64,000 nt of DNA. Source: Legionella clemsonensis. GTDB taxonomy: Bacteria; Pseudomonadota; Gammaproteobacteria; Legionellales; Legionellaceae. A program made the position numbers and the translations under genes. The DNA is taken from positions 248,001-312,000 of the forward strand of contig NZ_CP016397.1 of the NCBI RefSeq assembly GCF_002240035.1, given 5' to 3'. Shown here piece after piece: positions 26,798-35,197 of this stretch. Positions within the stretch are counted from its first letter, which is position 1. Each line of letters begins with the position of its first letter. Under the pieces are notes generated by a model that was not told the origin of the DNA, ran no database searches, and saw only the letters and a list, made by a program, of their open reading frames with translations.

Positions 26798-28549
26798 TTA
26801 TTTATTAATAATCTGAATAGCATCATCCCTGTCTGCCGCAAGAATTTCCATAAGATAGCGGTGTAATACCGCTGCCTCTGAAGCTAAACCAATAAGATGA
26901 TTTTGCTCATCCAGAACAGCAATTTCTCCCGCAGAGCTCTCTCCAAGTTTTTCAATGTAGTTAATTAAGGGTTCATTGTGGTAGACACAAAACTCAGGTT
27001 TTTGCGCTAAGTTGCAGAGAGCCAAAGCAGGGGCGTCTGGAAGGGACTCCAGTAATTCGTGACAACTGACTAACCCTACAAAGCGACCTTCCGTCTCTTC
27101 CAGAGCAATCACGTTTAAATCGGTGTCTGCCGTTTTTTTAGCAGCTGAATTAATAGACGTTTGCAAGGAGACACGCAGGGGATTATTCAATTGCAAATCA
27201 CTAAAGGTTAATTCCCTTAAACGACCAATATCTCGCGGTCCTAAAAGGTCATTACCACGCACATGAAAACGCCAGGTTGAGAATGAATAGCCAAACCAAT
27301 AGCGCGTTAAATGGCTGGCGATGATAACGGTAATTGCAGTAGTGACCACTCCTGTTTGCAATCCTGCTGTTTCAACCATCAGCAAAACAATGGCGATAGG
27401 AGTACCAATGATAGAGGTCGCAACGCCAGCCATGCCAGCAACTACTGCCAAATCAAGTGGAAGTGTAGGGCCAAAAACAGGAACTAACAAAAGACCATGG
27501 ACCAGATAGCCGAGAGTCGCTCCAAGAAATAAAGAAGCAGAAAATAATCCTCCTCTGAATCCAGACCCTACACAAGCGACCGAAGCAGCAATTTTAGCAA
27601 TCAAGAGTAACATCATTGCCCCTAATAAATTATTTCCCGCAAGAATTTCATTAATGCTATGATGGCCGGGGCCCATCACTTCAGGCACACGCAAGGAAAT
27701 TAAGCCTAGAAGCAACGCACCTAAGGTTGGCTTGGCAATCGTGGGAATGTGAAAAGAAGAGAGGCTTTTTTCAAAACCAGTTGTTCCCCGCATTACAGCA
27801 ATACCAATTACTGCAGCAGAAATTCCGGTTAAAATTGCTAAAGGAAAATGCCATAAAGCAGGCGGTCCTATATCACTGGCAAGGAAAATGGGTTGATAGC
27901 CGATGAAAATATAAATAATGTGGCTGCTCATTGCGCTTGCCAATAGGGTAGGGAGTAAAGCGCGCATGGCATAGCCACCTACCACCAGTTCCAGCGCGTA
28001 AAAAGTACCAGCAAGAGGTGCCCCAAAAATTGCGGCGATACCTGCACCAGTACCACAGGAGACAAGTATTCTAAGATCGCGTCGTTCGAGTTTTAACTTT
28101 TGACCAAGGAAGCTTAAACAGCCTGCGCCAAGCTGAGTCATGGCTGCTTCAAATCCAACCGAACCACCAATGGTGATAGAAACAATCGATAGACCTACCA
28201 GCACCAAACTGTCGCCTAAAGACATTTTACCACCTTCCAGGGCATTTGCTTCAACCGGGTCAACGATAGCCAAACGTTTAAAACGCCCGGCAAGGCGCAA
28301 AAGCCATCCAAGGAAAATGCCACCTAACACAGTAACCAGCATAATACGCCAGGAAGGAACGGTCGCCGGACTATACAAATTAACATTCGCGCCGAACAAG
28401 AGGATTTGCAGGAAACCAACACCAATACGAATACCGGCAACTGCTGTGCCAATGAATAAGCCACCAATAGCTGCAAGCGCCAGCATTTTACTATTAGTAA
28501 ACTGTTGCGAAGGTGATTCTGTTGAATGAGCATTGGAATGATAAATCAT
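26798..28549 (-). CDS. ClC-family chloride channel/transporter with C-terminal CBS region
   Basis: The 583-aa protein has a ClC membrane core (residues about 20-430) and a C-terminal region of about 130 residues resembling a CBS pair. The family signatures are altered: GREGP appears as GFEAA, keeping the gating-type Glu (E134), and GxFxP appears as GLFSA after GSGFRG. GTGAGIAAIFGAPLAGTFYALE, a strong ClC helix motif, is intact. ClC proteins carry Cl- passively or against H+; the altered selectivity motifs leave anion preference open. It is monocistronic, with a 204-bp divergent upstream gap. Confidence 0.85.
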   Translation of the reverse strand: MIYHSNAHSTESPSQQFTNSKMLALAAIGGLFIGTAVAGIRIGVGFLQILLFGANVNLYSPATVPSWRIMLVTVLGGIFLGWLLRLAGRFKRLAIVDPVEANALEGGKMSLGDSLVLVGLSIVSITIGGSVGFEAAMTQLGAGCLSFLGQKLKLERRDLRILVSCGTGAGIAAIFGAPLAGTFYALELVVGGYAMRALLPTLLASAMSSHIIYIFIGYQPIFLASDIGPPALWHFPLAILTGISAAVIGIAVMRGTTGFEKSLSSFHIPTIAKPTLGALLLGLISLRVPEVMGPGHHSINEILAGNNLLGAMMLLLIAKIAASVACVGSGFRGGLFSASLFLGATLGYLVHGLLLVPVFGPTLPLDLAVVAGMAGVATSIIGTPIAIVLLMVETAGLQTGVVTTAITVIIASHLTRYWFGYSFSTWRFHVRGNDLLGPRDIGRLRELTFSDLQLNNPLRVSLQTSINSAAKKTADTDLNVIALEETEGRFVGLVSCHELLESLPDAPALALCNLAQKPEFCVYHNEPLINYIEKLGESSAGEIAVLDEQNHLIGLASEAAVLHRYLMEILAADRDDAIQIINK

Positions 28550-28752
28550 GCAATCCCTTCATCGGCTAACTGAGTAAAATAAAGTTTAAGGATATACCCG
28601 GGCCACAATTATTAAAAGTTATGTGGAGAGATTTTGCCAGGAAAACTAGAGATGCCTCGGAAGGATAGGTGTAATTTTGGCTTTATTCCTACTTTTTATT
28701 GGTATAGAAAATAAGATAAATTAAATGACTACTTTCTTCTTTAGAGAATAAA

Positions 28753-29169
28753 ATGAAAGGACGATTTTTTAAGGCTGCTAAGCAGCAACTCAGCTTTGAG
28801 GATTATCTGCAGGAAACTCTCATCCTGGCAAGACGAATTGTTGAAATTTCTCCTGGCAGGCAACGTTTTACCGGTGCACAATTTGAACTGGCGCTTGTCT
28901 CATTCGGTGATCTTAAGGCATTGAAAAAGGAAATGGATCCCACAATTAATGTACAATTTCCCCCGCTAAAGTGTGATTGGCTGGCAGGTTTTGATTGGTT
29001 AGACTTGGCGGTAAGTTATTGTGATAAAGATGCGATTGCCTATTTTCAGGAAAAGTTAGATAACAATACCTTTTATAGCGTTTATAATCAGTATAAAACA
29101 CAGGTGCGTCCTGATTGCGCCCTGCGGCACCACGAGTCAACGGTCCAGGATTCCAAGTATAATGGTTAA
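28753..29169 (+). CDS. Hypothetical small protein (138 aa), possibly truncated
   Basis: The ATG follows a weak ribosome-binding region. The product is soluble with no motif that I recognise. Directly after its TAA (29167-29169) the same frame stays open for 31 codons and encodes a hydrophobic, membrane-like segment, so a nonsense change may have removed a C-terminal anchor. The TTL-like gene follows 120 nt downstream on the same strand. Confidence 0.5.
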   Translation: MKGRFFKAAKQQLSFEDYLQETLILARRIVEISPGRQRFTGAQFELALVSFGDLKALKKEMDPTINVQFPPLKCDWLAGFDWLDLAVSYCDKDAIAYFQEKLDNNTFYSVYNQYKTQVRPDCALRHHESTVQDSKYNG

Positions 29170-29265
29170 TTTGAACCTTATTTAGGCATTGCTTCGGGAT
29201 TTTTTTCTGGAATTGGAGCTTCTTTTTGGGGCTTATTTGCGTTGTACTATCATTACTATTATTAA
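29170..29265 (+). other. In-frame hydrophobic extension after the 138-aa gene stop
   Basis: Beginning at the codon after TAA 29167-29169, the frame reads FEPYLGIASGFF and continues with Gly/Phe/Trp-rich sequence to a Tyr-rich end, stopping at 29263-29265. It has no start codon of its own. Composition is that of one membrane helix. Confidence 0.4.
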
Positions 29266-29289
29266 ATTACCGTAACTATCGCACTGGAA

Positions 29290-30321
29290 ATGCTTAAATT
29301 TTTAAATACGCACTTTCGCTTTTCTTTAAATGCAGGTCAATCACCTACTCATTTCAATTTGGTACGCTATTTACGCGAGCAAGGTTGGCATTCCAGTCGT
29401 TTTAATTGGCAAGCAAAATTTAGTGATAAAAATTTGCAATTTAATTTGCAAGCTGCACAATGCCTTGAATATAAACACCTCTTAGCTCGACTAATTGCTC
29501 ATTATTGCCCCGACGTGATGCCACTAACTTATTGCATTAATGATAAAAATTGGCCAATCATTTTAGGAAAAATTGCAGATGAATTTAACTGTTCATCTGA
29601 ATCCACTTCCGTTTGGATTTTAAAGCCGGCATTATTGAATAATGGCGAAGCCATCAAAATTTTTCGGAACCTCGCTGATGTGGAAAATCATTTTTTAGGA
29701 AGCGCAAGATTCGGGGGAGAGCATGTATTACAGCGCTATATTACCAATCCGCATTTGCTAAGACCTCCCGCAGGACATAAATACAGTATTCGTATGTTTG
29801 TTATCTTTACCAATTATGCTGGCGTTTATCTTTATCCTCAAGGTTACTTTAATGTGGCTTTGCATCCTTTTGAGGAGAATCAATTTGCCGATTTACGCTC
29901 TCATTTAACCAATGAACATTTGCATCATGATGAAGCCAATGTTGTGCAAATCCCTGCCTGGCGGTTTGATTTTTTTGACAAGTTGTATCCCTCTATTAAA
30001 CAAATTACTACCATCACAACGAAAGCATTACAGCAACAATATCCTCAAGCGTTTATTGTAGAGAAAGAGAAAACACTGGCAATTTTCGGCTTTGATTTTA
30101 TGGTAGACAGCAATCAGCGTGTTTGGTTGCTGGAAGCAAACCATGGTCCGTGTTTTCCTATCAGTGAGGATCACCCGCTACAAAAGTATTTATATTATGA
30201 TTTTTGGCAAGCGTTTATTAAGGCTTTTGTATTACCCATTGCCTCTCTATCCGATACCACTAACAGTGAAAAGCTATTTGACCTTATACAAGGAAATTTT
30301 ACCTGGTTAGAAAGGACGTAA
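29290..30321 (+). CDS. Tubulin-tyrosine-ligase (TTL)-like ATP-grasp protein (343 aa)
   Basis: The sequence shows ATP-grasp/TTL signatures in order: WILKPALLNNGEAI (residues about 112-125, ATP-binding Lys), HVLQRYI, GHKYSIRMFVIF (about 170-180), and FGFDFMVD...VWLLEANHGPCF (about 262-288) with the metal-binding Asp, Glu and Asn. TTL enzymes ligate amino acids to protein carboxyl groups, classically Tyr to tubulin. In a Legionella-like genome such a protein may be of eukaryotic origin and could modify host or bacterial protein. No secretion signal is visible. The start is the ATG at 29290 with a weak Shine-Dalgarno sequence. Confidence 0.78.
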   Translation: MLKFLNTHFRFSLNAGQSPTHFNLVRYLREQGWHSSRFNWQAKFSDKNLQFNLQAAQCLEYKHLLARLIAHYCPDVMPLTYCINDKNWPIILGKIADEFNCSSESTSVWILKPALLNNGEAIKIFRNLADVENHFLGSARFGGEHVLQRYITNPHLLRPPAGHKYSIRMFVIFTNYAGVYLYPQGYFNVALHPFEENQFADLRSHLTNEHLHHDEANVVQIPAWRFDFFDKLYPSIKQITTITTKALQQQYPQAFIVEKEKTLAIFGFDFMVDSNQRVWLLEANHGPCFPISEDHPLQKYLYYDFWQAFIKAFVLPIASLSDTTNSEKLFDLIQGNFTWLERT

Positions 30322-30510
30322 ACGTTCCGTTGCTCTAGTCCGCAGTGGATTTAGATCCAATGAACAATTGAGAAGGTTGATAAAGCGATGGTATCGCTTA
30401 AGGCATTCAAACTTACTTCTGGCTAATTGTATTTAGATAATATCCGCATATTTGGTATACAGTTTGCTAAACTAAACAGTAAAAGCAAAACAATAGAATT
30501 GGGGGATACT

Positions 30511-31005
30511 ATGAAGCAATTGATTTTGCATCCCACCGAAATCAGTCAATGGCACGCGCTTGTTAATGAAGCGCAGGCTTCTACTCATTTGGTTCTCAAT
30601 GAAACTACAGAAAGCTACCTGGTGTTTTTACTCATGCGATTTTCTCAAGGACCGCGATTGATTGAGTCTGTTATTGCTCTTGATTTTCTTGAATCAATGA
30701 ACAATCCTCGTCGACAAGTTGAATTATTAAAAGACGTGGGTGATAAAAGTTTGTTATTTTGTGGACTTTTTCCTGGCATTGCCAAAAAAAGACGCGTTAG
30801 CCTTGAGTATTTTTCTGATATAGGTCAGGCCGCCTACCTTACAGTGGGTGAGCTTTATGAGAATCAAACTGCTGATTTATATTTCCAACTCAGCGAGCAA
30901 TTTCTATCCCTTCAACAAATTTTACGAGCGATGCGAGGAGAATTTCTGGGAAGCTCTTTTCCAGAAGCTATCTTATTATCGAAGATTGATTCCTCTCTGC
31001 AATAA
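30511..31005 (+). CDS. Conserved-looking hypothetical protein (164 aa)
   Basis: The ATG at 30511 follows GGGGGA and is preferred over an upstream non-ATG start at 30427. The protein is soluble and mostly helical, with no motif that I recognise. A CTAAACTAAAC box at 30468 could be the -10 region. Its last 30 nt overlap the 3' end of the convergent CapA-family gene. The 189-bp gap after the TTL-like gene holds nothing else that I can identify. Confidence 0.6.
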   Translation: MKQLILHPTEISQWHALVNEAQASTHLVLNETTESYLVFLLMRFSQGPRLIESVIALDFLESMNNPRRQVELLKDVGDKSLLFCGLFPGIAKKRRVSLEYFSDIGQAAYLTVGELYENQTADLYFQLSEQFLSLQQILRAMRGEFLGSSFPEAILLSKIDSSLQ

Positions 31006-32076
31006 TAAGCGTGCAGGAGTTTTAGCTTCTGCCGCATTATTGTTAGGTAAAACTAAATAGTTCTCTCCAATGACGGTTCTAATCCATTGATAAGCAGGAT
31101 GTTTTTTAGAGGACACAAGGGATAAATGGATGGATTTACCCCGATTTTCCATATAGGTAGGTTGATAGCGAATTTTATTAATGACGGTATTGCCATTTTC
31201 TCCCTTGTTTAAATGAAGTGACAGTAACCCACTGGCGCGATTTTTTAAACTGCCTTGATTAGAGATAAAGTTTCCCAGTGAATAAGCGACAAATACTTTT
31301 TTACCGGTTCCAGCAGTTATCCAATCAAAAGGTTGAACACAATGTGGGTGCGAACCAAGAATCGCAAGCGCACCTGCTTCAGCAAATTCTTTGGCTAACA
31401 TACGCTGTGCTTTGGTCGGCTGTGTTTGGTATTCTATACCCCAATGTGGGGTGACAATGACTGCATCATGCGTTTTGGCAAGTTTATTAATTAATTGCAG
31501 GACTTGTTGTTTATCCCGGTAGCAATGAAGGACTTGCCGATATTTATCCGCTATCCCATTTGTATCTTGCGTACAGGCTAACCAAGCAATGGATAGATCA
31601 TTAACGGTAGTTTCAGCAAACCAGGCATCCTCACTGTTCTGACGTCTTGTGCCGGTAAAAGCTATTGCATTTTCTTGCAAGACAGCAATGGTTTTATCAA
31701 TACCAATACTCCAGCGATCCAGCGTGTGATTGTTCGCGGTGGAGACAATATCAAATCCAGATTGCTTTAATGCCTTAATCAAAGAGGGCGGGTAATTAAA
31801 CATGGGAAAAGAAGTATAGGCTTCCTTAAGACTTAATGTATTATTGCCTCGACGATCGAGCATTTCTGCTGCAGGTCCTTCTAAATTACCATAAGTAATA
31901 TCTGCCTCATGCAATTGAGGTAACACAGCAAGCCACAGTGCGCTAAATCCTTTTTCCATGCCTGTTTGTTGCAGCCGTGCATGAAGAAGTATATCGCCAA
32001 CGGCAATAATATGAACATTACTGGCAAACACTGGGGAAAATAGCCAAAAACCAAACACAAGGATTAGTTTTGACAT
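30976..32076 (-). CDS. CapA-family (PGA_cap) metallophosphatase-like protein, exported
   Basis: A signal peptide (MSKLILVFGFWLFSPVFAS) is followed by the CapA core: VGDILLH (metal-binding Asp), GNLEGP (Asn/Glu), TANNHTLDR, VTPHWGIEYQ and LGSHPHCVQP. This is the calcineurin-like fold of CapA/PgsA proteins tied to poly-gamma-glutamate in Bacillus. No capB or capC is nearby, so a general periplasmic phosphatase or hydrolase role is as likely. 366 aa, typical of the family. A second, signal-less family member is encoded at 43 kb. Confidence 0.85.
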   Translation of the reverse strand: MSKLILVFGFWLFSPVFASNVHIIAVGDILLHARLQQTGMEKGFSALWLAVLPQLHEADITYGNLEGPAAEMLDRRGNNTLSLKEAYTSFPMFNYPPSLIKALKQSGFDIVSTANNHTLDRWSIGIDKTIAVLQENAIAFTGTRRQNSEDAWFAETTVNDLSIAWLACTQDTNGIADKYRQVLHCYRDKQQVLQLINKLAKTHDAVIVTPHWGIEYQTQPTKAQRMLAKEFAEAGALAILGSHPHCVQPFDWITAGTGKKVFVAYSLGNFISNQGSLKNRASGLLSLHLNKGENGNTVINKIRYQPTYMENRGKSIHLSLVSSKKHPAYQWIRTVIGENYLVLPNNNAAEAKTPARLLLQRGINLR

Positions 32077-32150
32077 TTAATTCTCTAAATGAGCCTTTAA
32101 GACTATTTTTTATACATAAGCTGTGCCAATTAATAATCTTTATGCAAAAA

Positions 32151-32996
32151 TTATTTGCGGAATAGCATGGTCACATCAATTGGATCAAAACAATATTGTT
32201 TATTGCAAAAATCACAGGTGACTTCAATTTGTCCTCTTTCTGCAAGCAATTGTTTGGCGTCCTCTTCACCAATAATGGTTAAAACCTGTTTCATTTTTTC
32301 TTCACTGCAGCGACATTTAAAACTGGCTGTGCGACTGTCAAAAAGACGAACCTCAGTTTCATGGTAGAGACGATAGAGTAAGGTTTGATTATCCAGAGTT
32401 AATAACTCATGCTCACTGACGGTTTGTCCCAGTTGTACGGCATATTCCCAAAACTGCTCGCGCTGCTGAGTATCTTGACCAGGCATCAGTTGCAAGAGCA
32501 TGCCTGCGGCCATGTCATCATTGACAGCAAGCCAAACACGGCTGGCAATTTGTTCTGATTGAGCAAAATAAGCCATTAAATTTTCACTCATCGAAGTGGA
32601 TTGAATGGGTACTACACTTTGATAAGCTTGCGTGTGATTGTATTGATTAATGGTTAAGACCATCTGTCCTTTTAAGAACGCTTCAGCATAATCGATTACT
32701 TGCAGTCCCTCTTCATATTTTGCAAAGGCTCTCAAGCGCAGAAGATTGTCACATTGTACAATGAGCAATGGGAGACGCTTATCACCTTGGAATTGTAGAC
32801 TTAAATCCCCTTTAAATTTGATACTTCCTGTCAGGAGCAGGCAAGACACAAGGGCTTCACCCAAAAGATTTTTTATCATGGCGGGATAGGGGCGTTGCCT
32901 CATGATTGTTTGATAAGTTTCCTGGAGATGAGCAATTTCCCCACGTATGCTGGCATTCTCGAAAATAAAGCGCTGCAAGGAATCTGTTTCTTTCAT
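32151..32996 (-). CDS. hslO: Redox-regulated chaperone Hsp33
   Basis: The 281-aa protein starts LQRFIFENASIRGEIAHL and ends with the zinc-binding redox switch CxC (KCRCSEE) and CxxC (VTCDFCNK). Under oxidation with unfolding the four Cys release zinc, form disulfides, and Hsp33 becomes a holdase. It is divergent from rep with a 106-bp gap. Domain order and length are standard. Confidence 0.96.
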   Translation of the reverse strand: MKETDSLQRFIFENASIRGEIAHLQETYQTIMRQRPYPAMIKNLLGEALVSCLLLTGSIKFKGDLSLQFQGDKRLPLLIVQCDNLLRLRAFAKYEEGLQVIDYAEAFLKGQMVLTINQYNHTQAYQSVVPIQSTSMSENLMAYFAQSEQIASRVWLAVNDDMAAGMLLQLMPGQDTQQREQFWEYAVQLGQTVSEHELLTLDNQTLLYRLYHETEVRLFDSRTASFKCRCSEEKMKQVLTIIGEEDAKQLLAERGQIEVTCDFCNKQYCFDPIDVTMLFRK

Positions 32997-33102
32997 TATA
33001 GACCTGACGAAATCTGCAATACCATTATTCTACCATAAATAAGATTGCACGCCTCGATGAGGCGCGAGATAATGATCTTTTTTTGTGCGAGATTAAGAGA
33101 CG

Positions 33103-35103
33103 ATGTTAAATTCTCAACAAATGGCAGCTGTGCAGTATATTGATGGCCCTTTGTTGGTATTAGCCGGTGCTGGGAGTGGTAAAACGAGTGTAATTACACA
33201 AAAAATAGCTTATTTGCTGGAAAAATGTGGTTATGCGGCAAGTAGTGTTTACGCGGTTACCTTTACTAATAAAGCCGCTAATGAAATGCGAGCCCGGGTG
33301 GGTTTAGTGTTACCTGCTAGCGTGCGACGAGGGTTAAAAGTAGCCACTTTTCATACCCTGGGATTAACGATTATTAAGCATCATGTTGCATTGTGCGGTT
33401 TAAAGGCAGGATTTTCTATTTTTGATAGCGAAGACTGTCTTCAACTGTTAAGAAGTTTTCTGCCGACAAGCAAAGCAACAGAACGTGATTATTTACTGCA
33501 AATTCAACAGTGTATTTCTCGCTGGAAAAATGAATTGTTAAGTCCTGAAGAGGTGGTAAAGCGTCACCATGAATCTGCAGTTGATGAAGAACTTCTACGA
33601 ATTTATCCTGCCTATCAACAGGCGCTCAAAACTTACAATGCGGTCGATTTTGATGATTTAATTCGTTTGCCTGTCAATTTGTTGAAGAATCACCTGGAAG
33701 TACGAGAGAAATGGCAAAATAAAATTCGTCATTTACTGGTTGATGAGTATCAGGATTCTAATACCTGTCAATACCTGCTGGTCAAATTACTTACAGGGAT
33801 TCGGGCACAATTCACTGTAGTGGGTGATGATGATCAGTCAATCTATGCTTGGCGTGGTGCCAGGCCTGAAAATTTGGCGCAGTTACAAAACGATTACCCG
33901 CAGCTTAAAGTGATTAAACTCGAACAGAATTACCGCTCGACCGGACGTATTTTACATGTGGCCAATCATTTGATTGCTAACAATCCCCATTTATTCAGCA
34001 AAAAGTTGTGGAGTGCCTTGGGTCATGGAGAACCATTGCGTGTAGTCGTGTGTAAAGACGAGAATGATGAAGCAGAACAAGTGGTTGCTGATTTAATCAG
34101 CCATAAATTACGTAATCGTACGCAGTATGGTGATTATGCTATCTTATATCGTGGTAATCACCAATCACGTATTTTTGAAAAAATTTTGCGCCATCACAGT
34201 ATTCCCTATCGTATTAGTGGTGGACAGTCGTGGTTTGCACGTAGTGAAGTAAAAGATGTATTTGCCTATCTAAAACTATTGTGTAATGAAGCAGATGATG
34301 CAGCCTTTTTAAGAGTCATTAACACCCCAAAACGAGGAATTGGCGAAACGAGTCTGGATGCTTTAGGAAATTACGCACAGAGTAAAGGGCAAAGTCTCTA
34401 CCATTGTGCAGATCATTTGGCGTTAACTGAACGATTAACAGAGAAGCCTCGTGCAGCATTGCTGCATTTCAAGCAGTGGTTTGAGGAAATTAAACGGCAA
34501 CTTGAAAGAAAATCGGTGGTTGAGGTGTTGCGTGAAATGGTTGAGGACAGTGGTTATGAAGCTTACGTTTATGAACAATGTGATACACCCACTAAGGCAC
34601 AAAAGCGCATGGAGAATGTATGGGAACTGATTGAATGGGTAGGACGCCTGCTTGCAAAAAATAGCGATCAACGATTAACAGATGTAGTTAACAAATTGAT
34701 TCTAATAGATATTTTAGAGCAAGCTGATGAACAGGATAGTGAAACCCTACAACTAATGACCCTGCATGCCTCCAAAGGTTTAGAATTTCCCTATGTGTAT
34801 TTGGTCGGCATGGAAGAAGAGTTATTACCGCATCGGGTGAGTATTGATGAAGATCAAATTGAAGAGGAGCGCCGTTTAGCCTATGTAGGCATTACTCGTG
34901 CGCAAAAGGAATTGTGTTTAACCCTGGCAAGGCAACGTCGACGCGGTGGTGAACTTCAGGATTGTCAACCGAGTCGTTTTCTAGAAGAATTGCCTCAGGA
35001 TAGTTTGGAATGGTTTGGTAAAACTGGTGAAAAAAATGAAGCTAAAGCAAAGGCGATGGCCAAATTTCATTTAGCTGGGCTAAAAACTCTATTGCAAGAT
35101 TAG
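33103..35103 (+). CDS. rep: ATP-dependent DNA helicase Rep
   Basis: The 666-aa UvrD-family (SF1A) helicase begins MLNSQQMAAVQYIDGPLLVLAGAGSGKT (Walker A inside). Further motifs: FTNKAANEMRAR (Ia), VDEYQDSN (II), GDDDQSIYAWRGA (III), EQNYRS (IV), TLHASKGLEFPYVYLVG (V) and RRLAYVGITRA (VI). Length and the DDQSIYAWRGA motif favour Rep over UvrD or PcrA. Rep removes proteins ahead of replication forks. Confidence 0.92.
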   Translation: MLNSQQMAAVQYIDGPLLVLAGAGSGKTSVITQKIAYLLEKCGYAASSVYAVTFTNKAANEMRARVGLVLPASVRRGLKVATFHTLGLTIIKHHVALCGLKAGFSIFDSEDCLQLLRSFLPTSKATERDYLLQIQQCISRWKNELLSPEEVVKRHHESAVDEELLRIYPAYQQALKTYNAVDFDDLIRLPVNLLKNHLEVREKWQNKIRHLLVDEYQDSNTCQYLLVKLLTGIRAQFTVVGDDDQSIYAWRGARPENLAQLQNDYPQLKVIKLEQNYRSTGRILHVANHLIANNPHLFSKKLWSALGHGEPLRVVVCKDENDEAEQVVADLISHKLRNRTQYGDYAILYRGNHQSRIFEKILRHHSIPYRISGGQSWFARSEVKDVFAYLKLLCNEADDAAFLRVINTPKRGIGETSLDALGNYAQSKGQSLYHCADHLALTERLTEKPRAALLHFKQWFEEIKRQLERKSVVEVLREMVEDSGYEAYVYEQCDTPTKAQKRMENVWELIEWVGRLLAKNSDQRLTDVVNKLILIDILEQADEQDSETLQLMTLHASKGLEFPYVYLVGMEEELLPHRVSIDEDQIEEERRLAYVGITRAQKELCLTLARQRRRGGELQDCQPSRFLEELPQDSLEWFGKTGEKNEAKAKAMAKFHLAGLKTLLQD

Positions 35104-35147
35104 GGAACATTCCTATAAATCCAATTCGCGGCGGTGTTAGTGGATGC

Positions 35148-35183
35148 CTTTTATTTACCGTGTATAAGCACGGCAAATAAAAG
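35148..35183. terminator. Strong bidirectional terminator after rep
   Basis: Fifteen-base arms CTTTTATTTACCGTG and CACGGCAAATAAAAG pair with a single A/C mismatch around a 6-nt loop. The arms supply T-rich tails in both directions. It lies between the stops of rep (35103) and the convergent membrane protein gene (35198). Confidence 0.88.
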
Positions 35184-35197
35184 ACATAGAATTATCT

